The position numbers and the translations under genes were made by a program. From Acidovorax temperans (GTDB lineage: Bacteria; Pseudomonadota; Gammaproteobacteria; Burkholderiales; Burkholderiaceae_C), in NCBI RefSeq assembly GCF_006716905.1, contig NZ_VFPV01000002.1:620001-684000 (forward strand): DNA of 64,000 nucleotides, in the 5' to 3' direction. Below the pieces are notes generated by a model, which was given only the letters and a program-made list of their open reading frames with translations, did no database searches and was not told the DNA's origin. Shown one piece after another: positions 25,902 to 34,779 of the stretch. Every line of letters starts with the position of its first letter. Positions within the stretch are counted from its first letter, which is position 1.

Positions 25902-26273
25902 ATGCCACCCGTGCCCCTGCAAACCCTTCGCAGCCTTCGATGGCTCGCCCGCCTCGTGTTGGCGTGGTTTGTGTTGTCGATAGGGGTTGCCGTGGCGTCG
26001 CCCTTGGTCCAACCCAAGCCGGTGGAGTTGATCTGCCTGGGCTCGGGGGCCGTCAAGCTGGTGGTCAAGACAGACGATGGCGCGCAAGACATGCCCAGCC
26101 ACACGCTGGACTGCCCGTTGTGCGTACACATAGGCGCACCGCTACCGATATTGCAGACCCGGCTGCCAGAGGTGCATCCACTGGCGCACGCCCTGCTTCC
26201 CATCCCCGCTGCGCACATTGCGGCCCGCACGGCGGCGCCGCTGCCGCCACGCGGCCCTCCGGTCATTTCTTGA
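25902..26273 (+). CDS. DUF2946 family protein
   Basis: 123 residues. A hydrophobic leader (LARLVLAWFVLSIGVAVASPLV) and the family signature HTLDCPLCVHIGAP. DUF2946 proteins lie beside copper uptake or delivery genes (PCuAC, TonB copper receptors), and their paired Cys next to His suggest metal binding; no function is proven. The PCuAC chaperone gene follows 286 bases on, separated by a dispersed repeat, so the two form a copper-handling group distinct from the resistance island. Confidence 0.8.
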   Translation: MPPVPLQTLRSLRWLARLVLAWFVLSIGVAVASPLVQPKPVELICLGSGAVKLVVKTDDGAQDMPSHTLDCPLCVHIGAPLPILQTRLPEVHPLAHALLPIPAAHIAARTAAPLPPRGPPVIS

Positions 26274-26347
26274 TTTGCTATTGATTTAATAGCTGCTGGC
26301 GCTTGCCTATAAAGCGCTAGAGGCCTATTTGGCTCAATAGCAAAGGC
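26274..26347. repeat. Dispersed palindromic repeat (copy 1 of about 8)
   Basis: Contains TTGCTATTGATTTAATAGCTGCTGGCGCTT and the complementary part CAATAGCAAAGGCG. The same modules (GCTAT...ATAGC and AGCGCTT/AAGCGC) return near 33.8, 43.9, 45.1, 45.9, 55.5, 60.4 and 63.9 kb. Confidence 0.75.
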
Positions 26348-26559
26348 GCTGTCTGCTTTGGCTGCAGATGCTTGGCGCTGGGTTGGCCCCGCTGGTTCGC
26401 GCCCCTGGCGTTACCGGCATCTGCGCTGTCTTTGCTGCTCCAGCGCTCCACCCCCTGTTCCTCGTCCTGCGTGTTGGGCACAGACCAAAGCCTATGTGGC
26501 AAGTCTGGCCCGCAGTTCTCCATCCTGCTTTTGTCTGCTTGTTTTTTAGGAGTGATTCC

Positions 26560-27090
26560 ATGTTTTTGATTCGTAACCCCCTGGCCCGCCACCTGACTGC
26601 TACCTTTGTCCTGACCTGCGCACTGAGTGGTGGCGTCTGGGCGCAAACCGCCAACGTGAAGGTGGAAGGCGCCTGGGCGCGCGCCACCGTGCAGGGCCAA
26701 AAGGGCACTGGCGCGTTCATGAAGATCACTGCGCCTGAAGGCGCGAAACTGGTCGGTGCCTCGTCGCCCGCCGCTGGCGTGACGGAAGTGCACGAGATGA
26801 AGATGGAAGGCGACGTGATGAAGATGCGCGCCATGCCCTTCCTCGATCTGCCCGCCGGCAAGACGGTGGAACTCAAGCCCGGTGGCTACCACATCATGCT
26901 GCTGGACCTGAAGGCCCCACTGGCCAAGGACACCACCGTGCCCGTGAAGCTGACCTTCAAGGACGCCAAGGGCGTGGAAAGCACCCAGGAGCTGACCCTG
27001 CCGGTGGCCACTTCGGCCCCCGGCACGCCTGCCATGCCCGCAGCCGGTGCTGCGGGCCACGGGCATGGCCACGGCGCTGCCAAGCACTGA
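26560..27090 (+). CDS. Copper chaperone PCu(A)C
   Basis: 176 residues from the ATG with AGGAG eight bases before. Signal peptide ending GGVWAQ, then the PCuAC domain with the copper motif: H78-x-M80 (VHEMKM), M87/M89 and H111-x-M113 (GGYHIMLLD), the HxM...HxM ligand set. A Pro/Ala linker and a His-rich tail (GHGHGHGAAKH) add possible metal sites. The family delivers Cu(I) to the CuA/CuB centres of cytochrome oxidase in the periplasm. Preceded by DUF2946. Confidence 0.93.
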   Translation: MFLIRNPLARHLTATFVLTCALSGGVWAQTANVKVEGAWARATVQGQKGTGAFMKITAPEGAKLVGASSPAAGVTEVHEMKMEGDVMKMRAMPFLDLPAGKTVELKPGGYHIMLLDLKAPLAKDTTVPVKLTFKDAKGVESTQELTLPVATSAPGTPAMPAAGAAGHGHGHGAAKH

Positions 27091-27288
27091 AGTCACCCTG
27101 GGGCCTCGGGTGATGCAACCCCGCACCGCCGCTGTGGCGGCGCGCTGCGGGGCACCCCCATCGCCAGCGGCCACGGGTTGGAGTAAGCTGCCTTGCGACC
27201 TGCTCAGGAGCATTCGGGCCGACATGCGTGCGGCGCTGAAGGGCTCCTTGGCGGGACTCCCACTTCCTTCTTTTCCTGCAAGGCGGCC

Positions 27289-28233
27289 ATGAGCGACACA
27301 TCCCACTTCAGTTTTGGCAAATTCGTCCCCGGCTTTGATTTTCTGCAAAGCCTGGCCAAGGGGGCTGCCAGTGGCATTCCGCAAATGCCGCAACTCTCGC
27401 ACTGGGTGGCGCCCACCCTCAGTGTGGAAGAGCTGGAAAAGCGCATTGATGAACTCAAGGCCGTGCAGTTCTGGCTGGAGCAAAACTCCCGCGCGCTGGC
27501 CGCCACCATCCAGGCCCTGGAAGTGCAAAAGATGACCTTGGCCACCCTCAAGGGCATGAACGTGAGCATGGGCGACGTGGCCAATGCCTTCAAGTTCCAG
27601 GGCAGTGACGCGGTGATGCAGGGCATGCAAAAAGCGGCCGATGCCTTCAGCAGTGCCGCACGGCCTGCCGCAACGCAGGCGGCTGCGCCCGCGCCGACTC
27701 CTCCGGCACCGGCTCCAGCCCCTGCGCCAGCTCCTGCACCCAGCCCCGCCCCGGAACCAGAGCCCGCTGCCGAGGCCTCCAAGGCGGAAGCCCCTCGCAG
27801 CCCTGGCGTGGTGGACCCACTGCACTGGTGGGGCGCGCTGACCACCCAGTTCCAGGAGATTGCCGCCAACGCATTGAAAGACGCCAACCACCACGGCAAC
27901 CCCCTGGGCGCCACGCAGCACCTGGCCAAAGATGCGTTGAAGAAGGCCACCGACATGGCCAGCCACCTGGCGGCCCAGGGTGTGCAAAGCCTGCAGGAAG
28001 TGGCCCGCGCCGCGCAGGCCGCCAAACCTGCCGCGGCCCCACGCAAGGCGCCGTCTCGTTCCGCTGCGGCACCCAAACCCGCCCCCGCCAAATCTGCTGG
28101 CAGCCAGCGTGCGGCGCCTGCACCGGCGGGCAAGTCAGGCCGTGCTTCCGCCAAAGCGCCCGCCGCCCGCAAAACTGTAGCCAAGAAGGCGCCTGCCAAA
28201 AAGGCTCCCGCCAAGTCATCGCGCCAGCGGTGA
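27289..28233 (+). CDS. phaM: PhaM-like polyhydroxybutyrate granule protein
   Basis: 314 residues. N-terminal conserved PhaM region FGKFVPGFDFLQSLAKGAAS...VAPTLSVEELEKRIDELKAVQFWLEQN with a helical body to about 130; a long Pro-Ala linker (about 155-190); a middle helical region; and a basic AAKKA-type C-terminus (KKAPAKKAPAKSSRQR) like histone H1. In Ralstonia PhaM binds PHB synthase, granules and DNA. The Pro-Ala linker is longer than in the Ralstonia protein. Confidence 0.9.
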   Translation: MSDTSHFSFGKFVPGFDFLQSLAKGAASGIPQMPQLSHWVAPTLSVEELEKRIDELKAVQFWLEQNSRALAATIQALEVQKMTLATLKGMNVSMGDVANAFKFQGSDAVMQGMQKAADAFSSAARPAATQAAAPAPTPPAPAPAPAPAPAPSPAPEPEPAAEASKAEAPRSPGVVDPLHWWGALTTQFQEIAANALKDANHHGNPLGATQHLAKDALKKATDMASHLAAQGVQSLQEVARAAQAAKPAAAPRKAPSRSAAAPKPAPAKSAGSQRAAPAPAGKSGRASAKAPAARKTVAKKAPAKKAPAKSSRQR

Positions 28234-28341
28234 GGGGGGAGTAGGCACACCCACCGCAGGTGGCGCGATGGCCGGATTTCTGCGTGGTCAAGCGGGCCGG
28301 GGCCTGCCAGCTTTGCCCCGGCGCGCTAAAGTGGGTGGACT

Positions 28342-29658
28342 ATGACTCTTTTTCCTACTGGCCATGCCACCCATCCCCAGTGGCGCATGGCGGCTGCGCT
28401 GGTTCTGGCGCAGCTGCGCGCACAAATGGCGCTGCCCGCCTATGCCGCGGCGCCCACGCTGGGCTTGCTGTACATCACCGACCACTACGCCAATGACGCG
28501 CGCGAACTGCTCGACTATCTGGCCAGCGAACTGCCCGAGGTGACCGACTGGAGCGGCACCGTGGGGGTGGGCGTGTCTGCCAACAACGCCGAGTATTTTG
28601 ATGAACCGGCCCTGTCGGTAATGCTGCTGGACGTTCCCGCTGACCAATACCGCGTGTTCTCGGGCGTGGCACCGCTGCCGCGCCACCCCGCCAGCGGCTT
28701 TGTCGCCCAGACCGCCTTGGTCCACGCTGATGGGCACACGCCCGACCTGGCAGAGTTGCTGCAGGAAATGGCCGACCGCACCGAAACCGGCTACCTGTTT
28801 GGTGGCCTCAGTGCCAGCCGCACCGCCAACGTGCAGTTTGCTGTGGGCGGCAACGGCAACATGGCCGGGCAGGGCGCAGCCAGTGGGGTGTTCGACGGCG
28901 GCTTGTCGGGCGTGGCCTTTGGGCCGCAGGTGCCGCTGCTGTCGCGCGTTACGCAGGGTTGCCAGCCGGTGGGCCCGCTGCACACCATCACGGCAGCCAA
29001 CGACAACGTGGTGCTGGAGCTGGACCATGAACCTGCGCTGGATGTGCTGCTTGATACCTTGCAGGTGACGCTGGACGGAGACCCCCAACCAGCCCTGCGC
29101 CGCGTGCGGGCCACCTTGGCCGGGCTGGTGGATGCTGGCGCGCAGCCCCTGGGGCGCCAGCGCACGGGCCACTTTGGTACCGACACGCGGGTGCGGCACA
29201 TCATTGGCCTGGATGGTGCGCGGCGCGGCGTGGCGCTGGCTGAGCATGTGCAGCCCGGTATGCATCTGGCTTTTTGCCAGCGCAACGTCACTGCTGCGCG
29301 GGCCGACCTGATGCGCATCTGCGCCGAAATTCGGGAAGAGCTCTCGCCCCAGGACATGGAGCCCGCGCCAGCCGCAGAACGCAGTGCCCAGGCGCAAGGC
29401 GCCGCAGCCCCGGCGCCCGGCACAGGTGCCATGACCAGCCCTGCAGGCGCTGCGCAGGGCCGCACCATTCGGGGCGCTATTTACGTGAGCTGCTCGGGGC
29501 GGGGTGGGCCGCACTTTGGTGGGCCGAGCGCTGAGCTGCAAATCGTGCGGCACGCCCTGGGCGATGTGCCCCTGGTGGGTTTTTTTGCAGGCGGCGAAAT
29601 CGCGCACCAACAGTTGTATGGCTACACCGGTGTGCTCACGGTGTTTACCGATGCGTGA
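28342..29658 (+). CDS. FIST domain protein
   Basis: 438 residues. FIST_N (about 40-230: LGLLYITDHYANDARELLDYLA...GTVGVGVSANNAEYFDEPALSVMLL) and FIST_C (about 250-430: RGAIYVSCSGRGGPHFGGPS...GFFAGGEIAHQQLYGYTGVLTVFTD). The family is a sensory ligand-binding domain pair, often linked to signalling proteins. No histidine kinase is adjacent here, so the output is unknown. An Ala/Pro-rich insert (about 350-385) separates part of FIST_C. Confidence 0.88.
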   Translation: MTLFPTGHATHPQWRMAAALVLAQLRAQMALPAYAAAPTLGLLYITDHYANDARELLDYLASELPEVTDWSGTVGVGVSANNAEYFDEPALSVMLLDVPADQYRVFSGVAPLPRHPASGFVAQTALVHADGHTPDLAELLQEMADRTETGYLFGGLSASRTANVQFAVGGNGNMAGQGAASGVFDGGLSGVAFGPQVPLLSRVTQGCQPVGPLHTITAANDNVVLELDHEPALDVLLDTLQVTLDGDPQPALRRVRATLAGLVDAGAQPLGRQRTGHFGTDTRVRHIIGLDGARRGVALAEHVQPGMHLAFCQRNVTAARADLMRICAEIREELSPQDMEPAPAAERSAQAQGAAAPAPGTGAMTSPAGAAQGRTIRGAIYVSCSGRGGPHFGGPSAELQIVRHALGDVPLVGFFAGGEIAHQQLYGYTGVLTVFTDA

Positions 29659-29676
29659 GGCGGCTGAGCCCAGCTA

Positions 29677-29790
29677 AGAGCGGCTAACAAAACTCAGCGA
29701 AGCGGTTCTGGCTAGGCGCTGTGTCGTCGGCAGTACGAGCAGTACGACAAGACACAGCAACGACGCCAGAAGAGTTTTGTTAGCCGCTCT
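29677..29790. repeat. 114-bp hairpin repeat, copy 1
   Basis: Ends AGAGCGGCTAACAAAACTC and GAGTTTTGTTAGCCGCTCT are perfectly inverted, and inner parts (TTCTGGC...GCCAGAA; GCTGTGTCGTC...GACACAGC) pair as well. Copy 2 is at 45643-45756 with the same length. Confidence 0.9.
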
Positions 29791-29810
29791 AAACCAGCTG
29801 GCAGCCTGCT

Positions 29811-30974
29811 TCAGCCCCCTTCGGTTGGCAGGCCCTCGGCGTCCCACTCGGGCAGGCCACCGCGCATCCAGTAAACGTTGCGAAAGCCTTTGTCGGCAGC
29901 CACCTTCGCGGCCTTGTAAGACTTCCAGCATTCCGCACCGTTGCAAGAGAAGATCAGGGTCTTGCTGCGGTCCAGCGTTTCCAGGGCCTTGAAGTCGTCC
30001 TGCTCTGGGTTGAAGGCCACGTCCTTCAGGCTCTTTTCGCCGTAGGCTGCCCACACCGCGCCGCGAATGCGCTTGGCGCGGTATTCCTTTTCAGTGCGGG
30101 TGTCCACCACCACGGCGCCCTGGCCCTGCAGTTCCACCACATCCTTGGCGCTCACCCGCTTCACGCCCGGCAGGCTGGTGGGGGTGAAAAGCCCGAGTTC
30201 CGCTACTTTCTGGTATTCCTGCATGTCGGGGCGCAGGCCCGTGGGTGCCAGGCCTGTGCCGCTGGATGCGGTGCTGAGCCACTGCGAAAGCTTGCCGCGC
30301 ACCTCGCTGGGCAGTTCCTTGCGCACCACGGCGCTGAAGCCGCCGGGCACCGGACGCGAGGTGGCCAGCACCTTGGCCGCACCGGGGAACGTGGCCGACC
30401 ACTGGGCCCATTCTTCCGCCCGCACCACGGTCGCGTCGGCGGTGCCCAGGGTGAGCGCACTCAGCCCGGCCTGCGGGTATTTTTCGTGGCGCACGCTCTT
30501 GAGGTCTTTGAACGACAGGCCGGCCTCGTTCAGCATGCCGCGCCCCATGTAGCTGTAGACCGAGTCCTGCTGCGGCAGGTACAGGCGCTTGCCCTTGAGG
30601 GCGCCCACCGATTCGATCTGGGGCAGTCCTACCAGCACATAGTGGTCAGATTTCTGGCTGCACCCCACCAGTTCGTAGCCCCGCTGCAATGCCGATGCAG
30701 CCACCTGGGGTGGGCCGATGAAGATGTCGTAGCCCCCGCTGCGCGTGGCGCGCATGGCGTCGGCCAAGTCTTCGGTGGTGGTCACCGTCACGGTCTGGCC
30801 GCTGGCCTTGGACAAGCCCGCCTCCAGCGCACTGCGCAGGATGGAGTTCCCGGCTTTCTTCTCGGTCGGCTCCACTGCGACGATGGCGGTGAGCTGCGCG
30901 TGTGCCATGCCGCCCGCCAGTGCGCTGATCCACAAAGCGCCCCACACGAGACGATGGATGGTGCCTGGGTGCAT
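29811..30974 (-). CDS. PhnD-like substrate-binding protein fused to a rhodanese domain
   Basis: 387 residues from the ATG at 30974. Signal peptide ending GGMAHAQ, then a PhnD/SsuA-like solute-binding fold (about 25-270: SALEAGLSKASGQTVTV, GGYDIFIGPPQVAAS, GKRLYLPQQDSVYSY), then a rhodanese domain (about 280-380: VVVDTRTEKEYRAKRIRGA and active loop LIFSCNGAECWKSYKA). Two candidate catalytic Cys sit in SCNGAECW. This puts a sulfur-transfer domain on a binding protein in the periplasm. Divergent from the sulfite dehydrogenase gene; a phosphite, sulfur or thiosulfate-type ligand is possible but unproven. Confidence 0.82.
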   Translation of the reverse strand: MHPGTIHRLVWGALWISALAGGMAHAQLTAIVAVEPTEKKAGNSILRSALEAGLSKASGQTVTVTTTEDLADAMRATRSGGYDIFIGPPQVAASALQRGYELVGCSQKSDHYVLVGLPQIESVGALKGKRLYLPQQDSVYSYMGRGMLNEAGLSFKDLKSVRHEKYPQAGLSALTLGTADATVVRAEEWAQWSATFPGAAKVLATSRPVPGGFSAVVRKELPSEVRGKLSQWLSTASSGTGLAPTGLRPDMQEYQKVAELGLFTPTSLPGVKRVSAKDVVELQGQGAVVVDTRTEKEYRAKRIRGAVWAAYGEKSLKDVAFNPEQDDFKALETLDRSKTLIFSCNGAECWKSYKAAKVAADKGFRNVYWMRGGLPEWDAEGLPTEGG

Positions 30975-31266
30975 GGTCTTTCCCTTCGAAATGGTTGCTG
31001 GTGGGCCGTGCTGCGCTGCTGTGCATGAGGCCACGCAGAGCATGGTGGGTTTTTGTTAAGTAAGTGTTAAATATGCGCCAGGCGGCTACTTTGTCAACAC
31101 CAGCGGCACTTTGTTTCTGTTACTTACAAGTGCGGCGAGGCGAGCTGTGCCGCAGCGCGTGATGCCCTCCAGAATGGCGTCGTTTTGCGTAGGCACTTGC
31201 GCGCGCGCAGCGGCAAACCGTACGTGAATCCCGGCGTACCGTCCCTTCATTCATAGGAGTGCACCC

Positions 31267-32832
31267 ATGACCCCATCCACCACCCTGCCACGTCGCCACC
31301 TGCTGGCAGTCAGCGCCGCCGCACTGAGCGCTGCGGGCCTTGCCAGCTGGACTGGCGCCGCCCAAGCCCAAGCCACCGCAGCGGCTGCGCCCAAGCCGCT
31401 GCCGGGCTACGCAGGCTGGAAGGCTGGCAACGCGCTGATCGTGCACAGCAGCAGCACCCTGGAGACCCGACGCGGAGCGTTTGGCACCAGCGTGGTCACG
31501 CCGTCGAGCCAGCTGTATGTGCGCAACAACCTGCCTGCGCCCGATGCCGCCATCCTGGATGACCGCAACGCCTGGGTGGTGCGGGTGGAGGGCGTCAAGA
31601 ACCCGCGTGAGATCACCCTGGCGGAACTCAAGACGCTGGGGCTGGAGACCGTGGCCACGGTGCTGCAGTGTTCAGGCAATGGGCGCGGGTTCTTCCCCAC
31701 CAAGCCCAGTGGCACGCCCTGGACGGTGGGTGCTGCCGGCTGCGTGGTGTGGAGCGGCGTGCCCGTGCGCAACGTGGTGGCCGCCCTGGGCGGCGTGGCC
31801 AGTGGCATGGCTTACGTGACGGGCACGGGCGGCGAGAAGCTGCCCGAAGGCGTGGACCCGCTCACGGTGCTGGTGGAACGCTCGGTGCCCCTCAAGGCCA
31901 TGGAAGACGCCATCCTGGCGTGGGAGATGAACGGCGAGCCGCTCTCGCTGGCCCACGGCGGGCCGCTGCGGCTCATCGTTCCGGGCTACCAGGGGGTGAA
32001 CAACATCAAGTACATCAAGCGTTTGGCCTTTACCGAGGCGCAATCGCAGGCGCGCATCATGCAGCACGGTTACCGCATGACGCCGCCCGGCGCCAAGGCC
32101 AGCCCAGACCAGCCCTCGGTGTGGGAGATGACGGTCAAATCCTGGATCAACGGCCCGCTGCCCGAGCAAGGGCCGCTCAAGCCCGGCATGGTGCAGGTGC
32201 ATGGCGTGGCCTTTGGCGGCACGCGTGGCATCAAGGGCGTGGAAGTGTCGGTAGACGGCGGCAAGACCTGGCAGGCCGCACAGCTCATCGGGCCGGACCT
32301 GGGCCGGTTTGCCTGGCGCCAGTTTGTGCTGCCGGTGCGCCTGGGCGCAGGCACCCATGTGCTGGCCAGCCGTGCGACGGACACGGCGGGCAACGTTCAG
32401 CCCGAGCAGCGAGAGGAAAACGTGGGTGGCTACAACAACGCCAGCTGGGCCGACCATGCGTCACGGTGTCGGTGGCCTGAGTTGGTCGCGCAACCCACCC
32501 CTTTGCGGCGGCTGGCGCCATTGGCCTGTACCCTGGCTTTGGCAGGTTTGGCGACTGCCAGCTTGGCGGCCGACCCTGCCGAGCTGGCGCGCGGCAAGCA
32601 GCTTTTTCTGACCCTGCAGCCAGCGTGCGCCGTGTGCCACACCTTGCAGGCGGCGGGCGCGCAAGGCCAGGTTGGGCCCGTGCTCGACGAGATCAAGCCC
32701 GATGCCAACCGCGTGCTGAGCGCGCTGCGCAACGGCATTGGCGCCATGCCCTCGTTTGCCGAAAAAATGACCGAAAAAGACATGCAGGCCGTCGCCCGTT
32801 TTGTGGCGCATTCCACAGGCGCTGCACCCTGA
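31267..32832 (+). CDS. Sulfite dehydrogenase SorA-type molybdoenzyme and SorB-type cytochrome c in one frame
   Basis: 521 residues as read. The Tat signal (PRRHLLAVSAAALSAAG) precedes a sulfite-oxidase molybdopterin domain with the Moco cysteine LQCSGNGRG and a dimerisation domain (about 290-395). After NNASWADHA the sequence passes into RCRWPELVAQPTPLRRLAPL, a second signal-like stretch (CTLALAGLATASLAADP) and a cytochrome c with CAVCH (about 458-462) and a distal Met (AMPSF). SorA and SorB are normally separate genes; see the finding on a one-base loss at 32460. Oxidises sulfite and passes electrons to cytochrome c. Confidence 0.85.
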   Translation: MTPSTTLPRRHLLAVSAAALSAAGLASWTGAAQAQATAAAAPKPLPGYAGWKAGNALIVHSSSTLETRRGAFGTSVVTPSSQLYVRNNLPAPDAAILDDRNAWVVRVEGVKNPREITLAELKTLGLETVATVLQCSGNGRGFFPTKPSGTPWTVGAAGCVVWSGVPVRNVVAALGGVASGMAYVTGTGGEKLPEGVDPLTVLVERSVPLKAMEDAILAWEMNGEPLSLAHGGPLRLIVPGYQGVNNIKYIKRLAFTEAQSQARIMQHGYRMTPPGAKASPDQPSVWEMTVKSWINGPLPEQGPLKPGMVQVHGVAFGGTRGIKGVEVSVDGGKTWQAAQLIGPDLGRFAWRQFVLPVRLGAGTHVLASRATDTAGNVQPEQREENVGGYNNASWADHASRCRWPELVAQPTPLRRLAPLACTLALAGLATASLAADPAELARGKQLFLTLQPACAVCHTLQAAGAQGQVGPVLDEIKPDANRVLSALRNGIGAMPSFAEKMTEKDMQAVARFVAHSTGAAP

Positions 32833-32950
32833 CGCTGTGATCCCCTTGCCGGGGCTAGGCCATCTGCCTGCGCCCTGGCTTTACCATGCGCCTGCAGACC
32901 AGCCCATCCGGCGGTTGATTGGTTGCTTCCAGATCGTTGTTGACTGACCC

Positions 32951-33754
32951 ATGTCCCCTGATACCGTTGCTTCTGCCTCCACTGTGTTCGATCCGTTGGC
33001 CAGCGCTGCCGTGCTGACCCAGGCCCGCTTGGGGCAATTGCCCCGCCCGCTGGATCTTCCCGCCGCATTGCGGCCCCAGGACGCAGCCCAGGCCTATGCG
33101 GTGCAAGACGCCGTGGTGCAGGCGCGCGGCCGGGTGGTGGGTTGGAAGGTGGGCGCGGCCAACCCGCAGGCGCTGCCCGCGCGCGCGGCGCTGACGCAAG
33201 ACACCGTCTGGGTCTGCACCGAGGGGCAGGTGCAAGACCTGCCGGTGGCAGGCAACGCCGTGATTGGCGTGGAGGCAGAGCTGGCCTACGAACTGGCCTG
33301 CGACCTGCCGCCCCGTGAGCAGCCTTACTCTGAGGCAGACGTGCTGGCCGCCGTGCGCGCGGCCCATGCGGCCATTGAGGTGTGCGACACCCGCTATGCC
33401 GCCTGGGGTGTGCAGGGCGAGTGGAGCCGCCTGGCAGATCAAGCTTGCCACGGTGCGCTGGTGGTGGGCAGCGGCCGTGCCGATGTGGCGGCCCTACAGC
33501 CCTTGTCGGTGCCCGTCAGCCTGTGGGTGAATGGCACCCTGGCCGTGCAACGACCCGCCTGGGGCAACCCGGCGGGCGACCCGCTGCGCCTGCTGACATG
33601 GCTGGCCAACGAAGGCGCACACAGCCTGGGTGGCCTGCGCGCGGGCCAGTGGGTCACCACCGGTTCCTGCACCGGCACCGTGCTGGTGGCGCCCGGTGCC
33701 CGGGTGATGGCCAAGCTGGGTGGCATTGGCTGCGCCGAACTGCAGTGCGTTTAA
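32951..33754 (+). CDS. FAH-family hydratase/hydrolase (2-keto-4-pentenoate hydratase-like)
   Basis: 267 residues. The fumarylacetoacetase C-terminal fold is visible from VVGWKVGAANPQA through EAELAYELACDLP (acidic metal ligands), EVCDTRYAAWGVQGEWSRLADQ and the closing CTGTVLVAPGARVMAKLGGIG. The family hydrates 2-hydroxypentadienoates or decarboxylates oxo acids with a divalent metal. No aromatic meta-cleavage genes are nearby, so the substrate is unknown. Single gene, with a dispersed repeat following. Confidence 0.85.
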   Translation: MSPDTVASASTVFDPLASAAVLTQARLGQLPRPLDLPAALRPQDAAQAYAVQDAVVQARGRVVGWKVGAANPQALPARAALTQDTVWVCTEGQVQDLPVAGNAVIGVEAELAYELACDLPPREQPYSEADVLAAVRAAHAAIEVCDTRYAAWGVQGEWSRLADQACHGALVVGSGRADVAALQPLSVPVSLWVNGTLAVQRPAWGNPAGDPLRLLTWLANEGAHSLGGLRAGQWVTTGSCTGTVLVAPGARVMAKLGGIGCAELQCV

Positions 33755-33763
33755 GGTGGGCCA

Positions 33764-33857
33764 CAGCGCTTGCAATAGGCGCCTTTTGGTTTGAAGTCAA
33801 TTTGGCCTCTAACGCTTGATAGATAAGCGGCAGCAGCTATTGAAAGCATAGCAATTC
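33764..33857. repeat. Dispersed palindromic repeat (copy 2)
   Basis: AGCGCTTGCAATAGGCGC...AACGCTTGATAGATAAGCGG followed by CAGCTATTGAAAGCATAGCAA; the modules match copy 1 at 26274-26347. Lies between the convergent FAH and XRE genes. Confidence 0.75.
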
Positions 33858-33902
33858 AGGGGCGGAGAGCCGCCAGCGCAGCCGCTCCGTTTCAGCCGGC
33901 CC

Positions 33903-34643
33903 CTACGCCCCCGTGCGGCGCATGCTGGCAAAGGCCTCGAATTCCCAGCTGCGCATGGCCAGCAGCACGGTGTAGCCCTCGCGCTCCTGCAAAGGCAGCT
34001 TCTGGTCGGCCAGGTGCTGTTGCGCAAAGTCTTGCGCCACGCGCTGCATGCGTTCCTGAAAAGCTGGGGCCAGCGCGCGGCTGATGGAGCCGTGCACCAG
34101 CAGCACGCCTTCACCGGGGCCGTCGAAGCCCCCGGCAAAGTAGTCCAGCAGCGCGTTGTCGCGAAAGTAGTGCATCACCGGCCCGTGCGGGCGCCAGCGG
34201 AAGGTCTTGGCCAGCTTGAGCCGGTAGCGGTTCAGCGGCCGCAGCTCGATGATGCCGATGCGGTCGAGCTGCGCCAGGTATTTGATGCCCTCGGCCTCGG
34301 TCAGCCGGTAGGTGGCCACCACCTGCTCCAACGTCCACTGGCTCAGCACGCAGATCGCCATTAGCAGCAGTTTTTTGTCGGCCACCACGGCCTTTTCCTG
34401 CTCCTGCGTCAGCTCCTTGAGCAGCGGCTGCTCATCGGCCACACGGCGGGCCAGGTCGGCAAAGTCCAGCGCCAGCGCGCGGCAGATGGCATCAATGCGC
34501 GACAGCGGCATGTCGCCCTTGGCCAGCATGCGCTTGACGCTGGACTCGGCCATGCCCAGCGCCTGCGCCAGGTCGGCGTAGGTCATCTGGGCGTTCTTCA
34601 GTTCCTTTTTCAGGGCGATCACCAGGTCGGCAGTTGTGCTCAT
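33903..34643 (-). CDS. XRE-type helix-turn-helix regulator with a long C-terminal domain
   Basis: 246 residues from the ATG at 34643. HTH at about 1-60 (ALKKELKNAQMTYADLAQALGMAESSVKRMLAKGDMPL), then a winged-helix-like C-terminal region with TLEQVVATYRLTEAEGIKYLAQLDRIGIIELRP and a WxxxGPVMHYF segment. A known but functionally open proteobacterial family. Divergent from the ceramidase-like gene (137 bases between starts), so it may control that gene. Confidence 0.82.
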   Translation of the reverse strand: MSTTADLVIALKKELKNAQMTYADLAQALGMAESSVKRMLAKGDMPLSRIDAICRALALDFADLARRVADEQPLLKELTQEQEKAVVADKKLLLMAICVLSQWTLEQVVATYRLTEAEGIKYLAQLDRIGIIELRPLNRYRLKLAKTFRWRPHGPVMHYFRDNALLDYFAGGFDGPGEGVLLVHGSISRALAPAFQERMQRVAQDFAQQHLADQKLPLQEREGYTVLLAMRSWEFEAFASMRRTGA

Positions 34644-34779
34644 GGGGGACTCCTTGGTATCGATTGTGGATACCCGCAGTGGCCTGGGTAGCCCTGAGCG
34701 CGACTTTTTCGGTGCAAAAGCCACCGGCGTTTGCACACTGCGCCCACCTTGTGTTGCCGCCCCAGTAGGGCTACCCGCC

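Noticed and set aside
26317..27987. 556-codon minus-strand frame opposite PCuAC and PhaM
   Set aside because: Antisense shadow; PhaM and PCuAC motifs on the + strand are clear.
31267..32832. SorA-SorB as a deliberate fusion enzyme
   Set aside because: The alternative frame gives a normal SorA end and the cytochrome part has its own signal-like stretch; an indel is simpler.
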